Positions 26,041 through 34,700 of a stretch of 41,981 nucleotides of DNA are shown here, piece by piece; positions within the stretch are counted from its first letter, which is position 1; every line of letters starts with the position of its first letter. The position numbers were made by a program, and so were the translations under genes. The stretch spans positions 1 to 41,981 of the forward strand of contig CBFGWV010000016.1 of assembly GCA_965652545.1 (NCBI GenBank), written 5' to 3'. The notes under the pieces were generated by a model. It saw only the letters and a program-made list of their open reading frames with translations, did no database searches and was not told the DNA's origin. Origin of the DNA: CBFGWV01 sp965652545 (GTDB taxonomy: Bacteria; Pseudomonadota; Gammaproteobacteria; Competibacterales; Competibacteraceae).

Positions 26041-26938
26041 GAGTCACCTCCCGGCACATCGGAAAGCCCAGCGCCTCGCGCGCTTGGTAGTACGCCTGCG
26101 CAACCGCCCTGGCCATGGTGCGGACGCGAAGTATGTAGCGTTGACGCTCGGTCACCGAGATTGCCTTGCGCGCATCCAGCAAATTGAAGGTATGGGATGC
26201 TTTGAGGGTCATCTCGTAGGCCGGGAGCGGCAGACCGTGGGCCACCAAGGCTTCGCACTGCCGCTCACACTGGTCAAACTGCCCGAACAGCCAGTCGCTG
26301 TCGGCACGTTCGAAGTTATAGGTCGACTGCTCCACTTCGTTCTGGTGGAACACATCGCGATAGGTCACCCGACCTAACGGGCCGTCGGTCCACACGAGGT
26401 CATATACGTCCTCGACCCCTTGAACGTACATTGCGATGCGCTCCAGCCCGTAGGTGATCTCACCCATCACCGGCTTGCACTCCAGACCGCCGGCCTGCTG
26501 GAAGTACGTCATCTGCGTGACTTCCATGCCGTTGAGCCACACCTCCCAGCCCAGACCCCAGGCACCCAGCGTGGGGGACTCCCAGTTATCCTCCACAAAT
26601 CGGATATCGTGGACCGACGGGTCGATACCCACCGCCCGCAGCGAGCCAATGTACTGATCCATAAAATCCGCAGGCGATGGCTTGATCACAACCTGAAACT
26701 GGTAGTAATGCTGCAAGCGGTTCGGGTTGTCCCCATACCGGCCGTCGGTCGGACGGCGCGAGGGCTGGACGTACGCTGCGCTCCAAGGCTCAGGGCCGAT
26801 CGCGCGAAGGAATGTGGCGGTATGAAAGGTGCCGGCGCCGACCTCCATATCATAGGGTTGGAGAATCACGCAGCCGCGCTCGGCCCAGTATGTCTGCAGG
26901 GCGAAGATTAGGCCCTGGAAAGTGGATACGTCGTACAC
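26033..26938 (-). CDS. glyQ: Glycyl-tRNA synthetase alpha subunit
   Basis: Catalytic class II subunit that activates glycine. 301 aa (E. coli 303). Conserved: STFQGLIFALQTYWAERG at the start, VGAGTFHTATFLRAIGPEP, AAYVQPSRRPTDGRYG (motif 2 region), YYQFQVVIKPSP, and GWEVWLNGMEVTQMTYFQQ. The open frame continues far upstream, but GTG at 26938 reproduces the family N-terminus and has GGGAG about 7 nt before it. A likely sigma-70 promoter lies at 26994-27021. It is divergent from mobA; the 107-bp spacer holds parS site 3. Confidence 0.97.
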   Translation of the reverse strand: MYDVSTFQGLIFALQTYWAERGCVILQPYDMEVGAGTFHTATFLRAIGPEPWSAAYVQPSRRPTDGRYGDNPNRLQHYYQFQVVIKPSPADFMDQYIGSLRAVGIDPSVHDIRFVEDNWESPTLGAWGLGWEVWLNGMEVTQMTYFQQAGGLECKPVMGEITYGLERIAMYVQGVEDVYDLVWTDGPLGRVTYRDVFHQNEVEQSTYNFERADSDWLFGQFDQCERQCEALVAHGLPLPAYEMTLKASHTFNLLDARKAISVTERQRYILRVRTMARAVAQAYYQAREALGFPMCREVTHG

Positions 26939-26993
26939 GAAGGCTCCCGGAAACGGCGCATTCACGCCGCGTTGGCCCGACCAAAGGCCGCCA

Positions 26994-27021
26994 AGTATAG
27001 CCCGAGCGTACCTGGACATAA
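26994..27021 (-). promoter_or_regulatory. Probable sigma-70 promoter for glyQS-gmhB-plsC
   Basis: Read on the minus strand: a -10 box TATACT (26999-26994), 16 bp from TTATGT (27021-27016) as a weak -35. It lies 56 nt upstream of the glyQ GTG, with parS site 3 only 16 bp beyond the -35. The -10 is good and the -35 poor; call by eye. Confidence 0.5.
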
Positions 27022-27037
27022 GCAACTGCCCACTGGA

Positions 27038-27053
27038 GGTTTCACGTGAAACA
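27038..27053. other. parS site 3, overlapping the mobA ribosome-binding site and start
   Basis: GGTTTCACGTGAAACA is the same sequence as site 2 in the opposite orientation: inner 14-bp palindrome perfect, one outer base off the 16-mer. The mobA GGAGG (27035-27039) enters it and its GTG start (27046) is in the CACGTG core. It also sits just upstream of the glyQ promoter. Confidence 0.9.
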
Positions 27054-27675
27054 TCGCCGCACCGTTCCGAGCCCAGATACCGTGACCGGTGTCCTTCTGG
27101 CTGGAGGCCAAGGCAGCCGCATGGGCGGACAGGATAAGGGGCTGTTGCCTCTGGCAGGCAGGCCTCTGGCGGCACACATCGTCACCCGCCTCCGGCCCCA
27201 TGTCAGTCACCTGCTCATCAATGCCAATCGGAACACAGCCGACTACGCCACCCTGGACGCGCCGGTGGTCGCGGATGAACTCATGGGCTACCAGGGTCCG
27301 CTTGCAGGCATGTTGGCAGCGATGCAGGCCGCGACCACCGACTGGATCATCACCGTACCCTGCGACTCACCGCTTCTGGCCGCAGACTATGTCATGCGCA
27401 TGACCGAAGCCGCCGACCGGTCGCATGCGGCCATTGCCGTGGCGCGTTCGGCGGGCTGGTTGCAACCGGTATTTGCGTTGATCGCCTGCGACCTCGCTGC
27501 CGACCTGCATAGCTTTCTGGCCGGCGGCGATCGCAAGATCGACCGGTGGTTCGAGCGCCATGAGCCAGTGGCTGTAGATTTCGACGACCGCCCGGAGATG
27601 TTCGAAAACCTCAATACGCCCGAAGAGCTCGCTGCGATGGACAGCCGCCTCAGGGACGAAGCTCGGCCTGGCTGA
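27046..27675 (+). CDS. mobA: Molybdenum cofactor guanylyltransferase
   Basis: Transfers GMP from GTP to molybdopterin to make the bis-MGD cofactor. 209 aa. The N-terminal nucleotide-binding signature VLLAGGQGSRMGGQDKGL is intact, followed by INANRN, the PLAGMLAAMQ stretch, TVPCDSPLL carrying the metal-binding Asp, and LQPVFALI; the C-terminal NLNTPEEL is typical. Start GTG at 27046 has GGAGG 6 nt upstream and lies inside a parS site. No molybdoenzyme or other moa/moe gene is in the window. The 3' end overlaps the convergent lipoprotein gene by 26 bp. Confidence 0.93.
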   Translation: MKHRRTVPSPDTVTGVLLAGGQGSRMGGQDKGLLPLAGRPLAAHIVTRLRPHVSHLLINANRNTADYATLDAPVVADELMGYQGPLAGMLAAMQAATTDWIITVPCDSPLLAADYVMRMTEAADRSHAAIAVARSAGWLQPVFALIACDLAADLHSFLAGGDRKIDRWFERHEPVAVDFDDRPEMFENLNTPEELAAMDSRLRDEARPG

Positions 27676-28075
27676 ACTGGGCTTCGGCCGCACTGGTGTG
27701 CAGCGGGATATCCAAAGAGGCATCGAAGTATTCCGTGACCTCGGCCCGATACATCCCGTCCGAGGTGCCGCCGGAGCGCAACGGACACACCGCCTCACCG
27801 GTTTCAGCCGGGCCCAGCTCAACCACTTCCACACAGTCGTCCGCGCCACGCGGCGTACTGACGCGAAGCTGCACCCAGCGCGGCTCCACGCCACGGTTGA
27901 CCAGAACCACACCAACCTCCACTCCGCCGCTGGCGTTGCGGAACAGCCCGCCGTCGCGAACAAGCACGGTGGCTGACGACTGCCGCTCGTTGCCGCCAGA
28001 TTCCTCATCGGCCGCCATCATGCTGGCGCAGCCGGTGAGGTACGTACACACGATCAATACTGCCGCTGTTCTCAT
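27650..28075 (-). CDS. Putative lipoprotein of unknown function
   Basis: A 141-aa protein I do not recognise. An 18-residue signal peptide (MRTAAVLIVCTYLTGCAS) ends in the lipobox LTGC with Cys16, so it should be a lipoprotein. The mature part appears beta-rich: VLVRDGGLFRNASGG, VEVGVVLVNRGVEPRWVQLRVSTP, and two Cys (DDCVEVV and EAVCPL) that could form a disulfide in the periplasm. It looks like a small immunoglobulin-like domain. ATG at 28075 is preceded by GGAGAG; upstream in-frame extension is rejected because it would bury the signal peptide. Convergent with mobA, divergent from the PaaN-like gene. Confidence 0.8.
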   Translation of the reverse strand: MRTAAVLIVCTYLTGCASMMAADEESGGNERQSSATVLVRDGGLFRNASGGVEVGVVLVNRGVEPRWVQLRVSTPRGADDCVEVVELGPAETGEAVCPLRSGGTSDGMYRAEVTEYFDASLDIPLHTSAAEAQFSQAELRP

Positions 28076-28149
28076 GCTCTCTCCATCCGTATCCGGCGCG
28101 CCATAGCCTGCTGAAAACGAAACGCTGCATCCTGACCGCGACACCCGGT

Positions 28150-28179
28150 TTGGGTCGGACAGGCCTGTTGCGGTATGGT
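28150..28179 (+). promoter_or_regulatory. Possible sigma-70 promoter for the PaaN-like gene
   Basis: TTGGGT (28150-28155) and TATGGT (28174-28179), 18 bp apart, in the 210-bp region between the divergent lipoprotein and PaaN-like genes. Both boxes deviate from consensus. Nothing else structured was seen in this gap. Confidence 0.3.
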
Positions 28180-28285
28180 CACCTACCCGCCTGCTTCCTC
28201 TACGAGCGTCCGGTCGATCCGGGCCAATCGTCGCCCTGGCGCGCAACGAATCAGGAAGCACGGCCGAATTCAGGGAGACGCTCGC

Positions 28286-29956
28286 ATGTCAGACGACATT
28301 CAAGACCGCTATCAACGTCTGCTCGACGACGCCATCACCGCCCGTCGCACCCGAGGCTACTGGAGCGGCTTTCGGTATCACGCCGATCCAGAACCCGATG
28401 ATGCGCGCAACGGCCATGAGCTGGCCCGCAGTGCGTTGACGGACCACCGCAGCATGCTGCTGCGGCTTGCCCAACCAACGTCCGATGCCGAGCCGATCAA
28501 GGCGCCTGCATCACCTTACGGCCCCGACCTGGGGTTGCGCTACCCTCGCGCCGACATCGACGCGCTGGTATCGCAAATGTCCGCTGCCCACCGAGACTGG
28601 AGTCGCCTGTCGCCGCGCAAGCGCGGGCTGATCTGCGCGGAGATTCTCAGCGCACTGTCCGAACAACGCCATCTCCTCGCCCACCTCGTCATGCACAGCG
28701 CGGGCCGTGGCTACGGTCCGGCCCTGGACCACGATGTCATCGATGGGCTCGACCGTGCACTGGAAGCCGTTGCCTGCGCACTGTCCGAGATGGAAGCCGT
28801 CCCCGAAGCCGCCGAATGGCGGCCCCCGTCCGGCCCGGTCACCCGCCTGCCACTGCGCAAGACCTACCATGTGGTCTCGCGCGGCCTGGGCCTGGTCATC
28901 GCCGGCCGCAGCCGCGGCCTGTGGTGTGCGTTGCCCGGCCTGTTCGCGAGCCTGGTGTGCGGCAACCCGGTACTGGTCAAACCCCACCCCGCCGGGATCC
29001 CGCCCCTGGGCCTCGTGGTGCAGACCGCACAGCAGGTCCTGGCGGCCCACGGTTTTCCCGGCTGCCTGGTCGCGCTCGTGGTCGATGATGCCGAGGCGCC
29101 GATTGGCGAGACCCTCGCAACATTGCCTGACGTTCGCCTGATCGACTACACCGGAACCTCCGGTTTCGCCGGTTGGCTGCTTGAGCACGCCAATCAAGCC
29201 GATATCTTCACTCTGAGCACCGGTGTGAACCCGGTCATCGTGGACAGCACCAACGACCTCGCCAGCCTGGTCGCCGATCTAGCCCATGCGCTTTGTCTGT
29301 CGTCCGGACAAACGTGTACCCGTCCGCAGAACATCTTCATTCCTCAAGCAGGAATCGACACCGATACCGGGCCGATCACTCCCCCCGAATTCGGCCAAGC
29401 CTTGGCCAGCGCCATCCACGAGTTGCTCATCGACCGTCAAGGTGCAGCCGAACTCCTCGGCGTCACCCAGGGCGACGAGATCGTCAACCGCATCATGCGC
29501 GCCACGATGGTCGGCGAACTCGTTCTTGCCTCGGAAATTCTCAAGCACCCCGAGTTTCCCGAGGCGCAAATGCGCTCGCCGCTGATCATGACCGTCGATG
29601 CCGCCGCCTGGGATACCTATGCCTACGAGTGGGTCGGGCCGGTCAACTTCCTGGTGACCACCCGCGATACCGAACACAGTCTGGCCCTCGCCATGCAGGG
29701 CACCTCCGAGCAAGGCGCACTGCACTGGACCGTCTACACCACCGACGAGAACATCATCGAGCGCACGACGATCGCCGCCTGCGACAGTGGCGTCCACGTG
29801 AACTTCAACCTTGCCGGTGCCGGTGCATTCGACAAGGGGGCCGCCTTCAGCGACTATCACGGCACCGGGGCCAACCCCTCGGGTAACGCCTGCCTTGTGG
29901 ACAGTGCGTTTGTCACCCGGCGCTTTCGCGTGGTGGAGACGCGACGCGCGTTGTAA
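28286..29956 (+). CDS. PaaN-like aldehyde dehydrogenase homologue
   Basis: A 556-aa member of the aldehyde dehydrogenase superfamily resembling the PaaN group once assigned to phenylacetate ring opening. The N-terminus ITARRTRGYWSGF matches that group. The cofactor half has VIAGRSRGLWCALPGLFASLVCGNPVLVKPHP, and the catalytic Cys344 lies in SSGQTCTRPQNIF. The general-base Glu expected exactly 34 residues earlier is Leu310 (TLSTGVNPVIV), so hydrolysis of the thioester may be impaired. ATG at 28286 has AGGGAG 8 nt upstream. It stands alone: no paaABCDE, paaK or paaZ nearby. Likely acts on an aldehyde or acyl substrate; identity unknown. Confidence 0.82.
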   Translation: MSDDIQDRYQRLLDDAITARRTRGYWSGFRYHADPEPDDARNGHELARSALTDHRSMLLRLAQPTSDAEPIKAPASPYGPDLGLRYPRADIDALVSQMSAAHRDWSRLSPRKRGLICAEILSALSEQRHLLAHLVMHSAGRGYGPALDHDVIDGLDRALEAVACALSEMEAVPEAAEWRPPSGPVTRLPLRKTYHVVSRGLGLVIAGRSRGLWCALPGLFASLVCGNPVLVKPHPAGIPPLGLVVQTAQQVLAAHGFPGCLVALVVDDAEAPIGETLATLPDVRLIDYTGTSGFAGWLLEHANQADIFTLSTGVNPVIVDSTNDLASLVADLAHALCLSSGQTCTRPQNIFIPQAGIDTDTGPITPPEFGQALASAIHELLIDRQGAAELLGVTQGDEIVNRIMRATMVGELVLASEILKHPEFPEAQMRSPLIMTVDAAAWDTYAYEWVGPVNFLVTTRDTEHSLALAMQGTSEQGALHWTVYTTDENIIERTTIAACDSGVHVNFNLAGAGAFDKGAAFSDYHGTGANPSGNACLVDSAFVTRRFRVVETRRAL

Positions 29957-29990
29957 GAGAGCAGGCTTGGCAGTTGCAGGGGGCTAGTGC

Positions 29991-30416
29991 TCAGTCCCCC
30001 TCACGCCCCCAGGGCTTGTTCCGGCGCTCGTCGTGACTGCGACGATCCGCCACTTTCTTTTCGACCCGGACCTCCGCGCGTCGATCAGTCGCCTTGCGAC
30101 GGTCGCCACCCTTGCGCCGCTGCACCAGCGGCTTGAAACGGCAAGCGCACTGACGGGCGCGATCGCAGTCCGGCAATGGGAGCGTCGGCGGATCGTTCAA
30201 CGACATCTCCGTCCCCGCCAGGCGCCTCACCGCTTCACAGCTATCCGGGCCGGGAACCAACTCCAGAGCCCGTGCGAAACTGGCTTGCCGCCACGCCTTC
30301 GCCTGCGCGTTCGGGTCCGGACGGCGCACACCCGTACGCCGCCGCATCAACACCCAACCCAACCCGCCCAGCAACACCACAGCGGCCGCCAAGGCCACAG
30401 CTTGCATTGCATCCAT
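29991..30416 (-). CDS. Small membrane-anchored protein of unknown function
   Basis: A 141-aa protein I cannot assign. One N-terminal transmembrane helix (MQAVALAAAVVLLGGLGWVLM, followed by RRRTG so the rest faces the cytoplasm). The soluble part has a helical stretch (AKAWRQASFARALELVP), a cysteine cluster (DSC, DCDRARQCACRF) and a strongly basic tail with repeated DRR units (GGDRRKATDRR, VADRRSHDERR). The Cys cluster could bind a metal and the tail RNA, DNA or lipids; both are guesses. ATG at 30416 is favoured by a GAGGGG site; a longer frame to 30479 exists. Divergent from purC. Confidence 0.7.
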   Translation of the reverse strand: MDAMQAVALAAAVVLLGGLGWVLMRRRTGVRRPDPNAQAKAWRQASFARALELVPGPDSCEAVRRLAGTEMSLNDPPTLPLPDCDRARQCACRFKPLVQRRKGGDRRKATDRRAEVRVEKKVADRRSHDERRNKPWGREGD

Positions 30417-30752
30417 GAACCGCCCCTCGCGACCACGCCCTGAATGACTGAATACAACTGTAGACCGCGGCACACTCACTCACCGCCGCCGCAATACTCA
30501 TACTACGTATCGGCATGACACTCGCCCAATGCGGTGCGACCCGCGATGCACACCCCCATGCAGGTTTCGCAAAACGCCCTGCGGCAACGGCAAGAGCATG
30601 GCAGCGATCGCTCAACCCGCCGACAATGCCCCCGGCGACCGACCCTGCAATCATCGGATTCGGTCAGAAAATCCCGTCGCCCCGCCGCGTTGCGCCCCCG
30701 GTTCGTGGGGGGTAGATTGCGGCGCTATATCTGCTTCGAGGATGTACCCAAC
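30417..30752. other. 336-bp intergenic region between the small membrane protein gene and purC
   Basis: Divergent promoter region. A candidate -10 for purC is TATATC (30726-30731), 22 nt before the GTG, without a good -35. An in-frame upstream extension of purC runs through this region but has no family similarity. I see no tRNA, no riboswitch, no clear PurR-type palindrome and no strong terminator. The length is unusual for this compact window, so a small RNA or leader is not excluded. Confidence 0.4.
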
Positions 30753-31658
30753 GTGCTGCAACCGCCCGAGGTTCTCTTCCAGTCCAGCCTCCACAGCCTA
30801 ACTCTGGTCTATCGGGGCAAGGTACGGGACCTGTACGACATCGATGGACAACATCTATTGATGGTCGCCACCGACCGCGTGTCGGCCTTCGATGTCATCA
30901 TGCCCTCGCCCATTCCCGGCAAGGGGCGCGTACTCACCGAACTGTCGAACTTCTGGTTCCAGAAGCTGGCCCACGTCATCCCAAACCACCTCCAACTCGC
31001 CACCCGAACGCTGGAGGACGTCCTCCCGGACGAGCAAGAGCGCATGCAGGTCAGCGGGCGGGCCGTCGTGGCGCGCAAACTCACGCCCCTGCCTGTCGAA
31101 GCCGTCGTGCGCGGGTATCTCATCGGATCGGGCTGGAAGGATTATCAGGCCACCGGCGCTGTGTGCGGCATTGCCCTTCCCCCGGGGCTACCCCTCGCCG
31201 CCCGTCTGCCAGAGCCCATATTCACACCGGCCACCAAAGCGGCCGTGGGTGATCACGATGAAAACATCAGCTTCGAGGCTGTGGTCGAGGCCATCGGCGC
31301 CGAGCGGGCCGAGGAAGTACGGCGGGTGAGCCTGGCGCTCTATAACGAAGCGCGGGACTACGCCATGACACGCGGCATCATCATTGCAGACACCAAATTC
31401 GAGTTCGGTCTCGACGACCAGGGCCGTCTAGTCTTGATGGATGAAATCCTGACGCCGGACTCTTCCCGCTTCTGGCCGGCCGACGCCTGGGTGCCGGGAC
31501 ACAACCCACCCAGCTTCGATAAACAGTTCGTCCGCGACTATCTGGAAACCCTGGACTGGAACAAAACCGCCCCCGGTCCCGTGCTGCCCGATGACGTCCT
31601 GCGCCGCACGTCCGAAAAATACATCGAGGCTCAACAGCGCCTCACCGGCACACCCTGA
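30753..31658 (+). CDS. purC: Phosphoribosylaminoimidazole-succinocarboxamide synthase (long form)
   Basis: SAICAR synthetase of de novo purine synthesis: joins CAIR with aspartate using ATP. 301 aa, the longer version typical of yeast and a subset of bacteria rather than the ~237-aa E. coli form. Motifs: YRGKVRDLYD, ATDRVSAFDVIMP, GKGRVLTELSNFWF, VVRGYLIGSGWKDY, IADTKFEFG and LMDEILTPDSSRFWP. The family N-terminus fixes the start at GTG 30753, with GAGG 10 nt upstream; a frame opening at 30534 is an artefact. The giant GDH gene follows after 86 bp. Confidence 0.96.
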   Translation: MLQPPEVLFQSSLHSLTLVYRGKVRDLYDIDGQHLLMVATDRVSAFDVIMPSPIPGKGRVLTELSNFWFQKLAHVIPNHLQLATRTLEDVLPDEQERMQVSGRAVVARKLTPLPVEAVVRGYLIGSGWKDYQATGAVCGIALPPGLPLAARLPEPIFTPATKAAVGDHDENISFEAVVEAIGAERAEEVRRVSLALYNEARDYAMTRGIIIADTKFEFGLDDQGRLVLMDEILTPDSSRFWPADAWVPGHNPPSFDKQFVRDYLETLDWNKTAPGPVLPDDVLRRTSEKYIEAQQRLTGTP

Positions 31659-31744
31659 TACGCGCGGCCTCCTGCCGCACCGCAAATACCAAAACCGGCC
31701 CGCCTCGATGCCGGCGCCCCGACTCGATGAAGGAGATGTACGCC

Positions 31745-34700
31745 ATGGCCCGCAGTGCCGACGAGCACAAAGCCCAGTTGATCGAACGCATTGCCTCCAC
31801 GCTCGAGGAGCGGCTCGATGCCGATGCCGGTGTGCAGGCAATGCGCTTCGCCCGCCAGTACTTCGCATGGGTTCCACCGGAGGACCTCACCGAGGTGGAC
31901 CCGGAAGACTGGTACGGGGCAGTGCTCTGCCATTGGCACTTGGCGCACCAACGTGCCGCCGGCGACTCGCTGGTCCATGTCTACAACCCGAACGTCGACG
32001 AGCACGGCTGGCGCTCGACCCACTCCGTGGTCGAGATCGTCACCGCCGACATGCCCTTCCTGGTCGACTCGGTCACCATGGAGCTCAACCGCAACGGGCT
32101 GACCGTCCATCGCATCATTCACCCGGTGCTGCGGGTACGACGCGACGAAGGCGGGAATCTTCTCGAGGTACTGCCGGTCGACGCCGAGATGGTCGAGGGA
32201 GCTGGCTTCGAGTCTGTGATCCACGTTGAGATCGATCGTCAGGGCGACGCCACTGCCCTCGATGATTTGCGTAGCAGCGTATTGCGTGTGCTGGGCGATG
32301 TGCGCGCCGCTGTCGAGGACTGGCGGGAAATGCGCGGGCGCATGCAGCAGGTCATCAATGATCTCGACCCCACGCGCCTGCCGGTACCCGAGGACCAGGT
32401 GAAGGAAGTCGAAGCCTTCCTCACCTGGGTGGTCGACGACCACTTCACCTTCCTGGGCTGTCACGACTACGACCTGGTGCAGGCCGGGGATGACCTGTCC
32501 CTGCAAACGGTGCCCGGATCGGGCCTGGGCATTCTGCGCGACTCGCACGATGCGCCACGACGCTCGCGCAGCTTCGACGAGCTGCCGCCTGCACTGCGTC
32601 AGATCGCCTTCAACGATGACCTGCTGTTGCTGACCAAAGCCAACACGCGAGCGACGGTACACCGCCCGGTGCACCTGGACTACATCGGCATCAAGCGTTA
32701 CGACGATAACGGCCAAGTCGTAGGCGAGCGCCGGTTCCTGGGCTTGTACACCTCCATGGCCTACAGCATGAACCCGCGCAACATCCCTTTGCTGCGGCAA
32801 AAGGTCGAGCGCGTCGTCAAGCGCTCCGGGCTCTCGCCCCGTGGCCATGCGGGCAAGGCGCTGCAGAACATCCTGGACACTTTCCCACGCGACGACTTGT
32901 TCCAGGCCTCTGAGGATGAACTGACCGAGACCGCACTGGGCATCCTTCAGTTGCAAGAGCGCCAGCGTCTTCGTCTGTTCGTACGCCACGACATTTTCGG
33001 CCGCTTCGTCTCCTGCTTCGTCTATGTACCGCGCGAACGCTTCAACACGGAGCTGCGCCTGCGCATGCAGGCCATCCTCACCCAGGCCTTCAATGGCGAA
33101 TCGTCCACATTCACGACGCAGTTCCTGGAGTCGGTCCTGGCACGGGTGCTTTTCCATATCCGTACCCAACCCGGCGGCGTGCCCGAATATTCGGTCGACG
33201 AGTTGGAGGGCCGCTTGCGCGAGACCATGCTCTCCTGGGAAGACAAGCTGCATCGCGAACTGGTCGAGCAAAGCGGTGAAGCCAAGGGCATCAGCCTGTT
33301 CCAACGCTATGCCAAGGCCTTCCCAGCCGCGTATCGGGAAGACTTCAACAGTCGTGTGGCAGTCCGCGACATCGACCGCCTGGAGCGTCTTGGCCCCGAC
33401 CGGCGACTGGCGATGCATCTGTACCGGCCTCTGGAGGACGCCAGCGGCCTGCTGCGCTTCAAGATCTACGGACCGGACGAGCCCATTCCCCTCTCCGACG
33501 TCCTGCCCATGCTCGAGAAGCTCGGCTTGCATGTGCTTACCGCCCGCCCCTATGTGCTCGAAGGCATGGGCGATGGGCACCCGCGCTGGATTCTCGACTT
33601 CGACATGCGCCAGGAATCGGCCCTCGATGTCGATGTGGCCGAGGTCAAGGACATCTTCCAGGATGCCTTCGCTCGCATCTGGACCGGGGCGATGGAGAAC
33701 GATGGCTTCAACCGCCTCGTCCTCGGCGCACGACTTAACCCGCGCGATGTCATCATGCTGCGGGCGTACTGCAAGTACCTGCTTCAGGTCCGCGTCACCC
33801 ACAGCCAAGCGTACATGGAGCAGACGCTCGCCTCGCATCCGGGCATTACCCGTCAGCTCACCGCCTTGTTCCACGCCCGCTTCAACCCCGCGGCCATCGA
33901 CCGTGACGAACAGGCCCGCGCCATCGAACAGGAGATCCTCGATGCCCTGGAGCATGTGAGCAATCTCGACGAGGACCGCATTCTGCGCCGGTTCCTGGGC
34001 ATCATCCAGGCCACGCTGCGGACCAACTTCTTCCAAGCGGACGGGCAGGCACGCGAGAAGGACTACCTGTCGTTCAAGTTCGACCCCTCGAAGATCGACG
34101 AGATGCCGCTGCCCAAGCCCATGTTCGAGATCTTCGTCTACTCGCCGCAGACCGAAGGCGTGCATCTGCGCGGTGGGCCGGTGGCGCGTGGCGGCCTGCG
34201 CTGGTCGGACCGCCGTGAGGACTTCCGCACCGAGGTGCTGGGTCTGGTGAAGGCGCAAATGGTCAAGAACTCGGTCATCGTGCCGGTCGGGTCCAAGGGC
34301 GGTTTCGTGGTCAAGCGGCCACTGGCGGGCCTGCCGCGCGAGCAGGTTCAGGACGAGGTGGTGCGCTGCTACACCACGTTCATCCGTGGGTTGCTCGACA
34401 TCACCGACAACCTGGTGGACGGCGCGGTAGTGCCGCCGCGACAAGTCGTGCGCTTCGACCGTGACGATCCTTACCTCGTGGTCGCCGCCGACAAGGGCAC
34501 GGCGACGTTCTCGGATATCGCCAACCGCATCGCCATCGAATACGGCTTCTGGCTGGGCGACGCCTTCGCCTCCGGCGGCTCGGCAGGCTACGACCACAAG
34601 GGCATGGGCATCACCGCGCGCGGTGGCTGGGAGTCGGTCAAGCACCACTTCCGCGAATTGGGCAAGGACATTCAGAACGAAGACTTCACCGTGGTCGGCA

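Noticed and set aside
29795..29800. CACGTG hexamers at 9157, 10291, 12283, 16763, 19535 and 29795 as extra parS sites
   Set aside because: All lack the flanking GTT(T/C) and (A/G)AAC arms, so they are chance hexamers in GC-rich DNA.
30568..30583. CGCA...TGCG as a PurR operator upstream of purC
   Set aside because: Only the 4-bp outer arms are symmetric and the centre does not match the known PurR consensus.
30534..30752. N-terminal extension of purC by 73 codons
   Set aside because: The extension is Arg-rich, has no ribosome site and no similarity to the family; GTG at 30753 gives the normal N-terminus.
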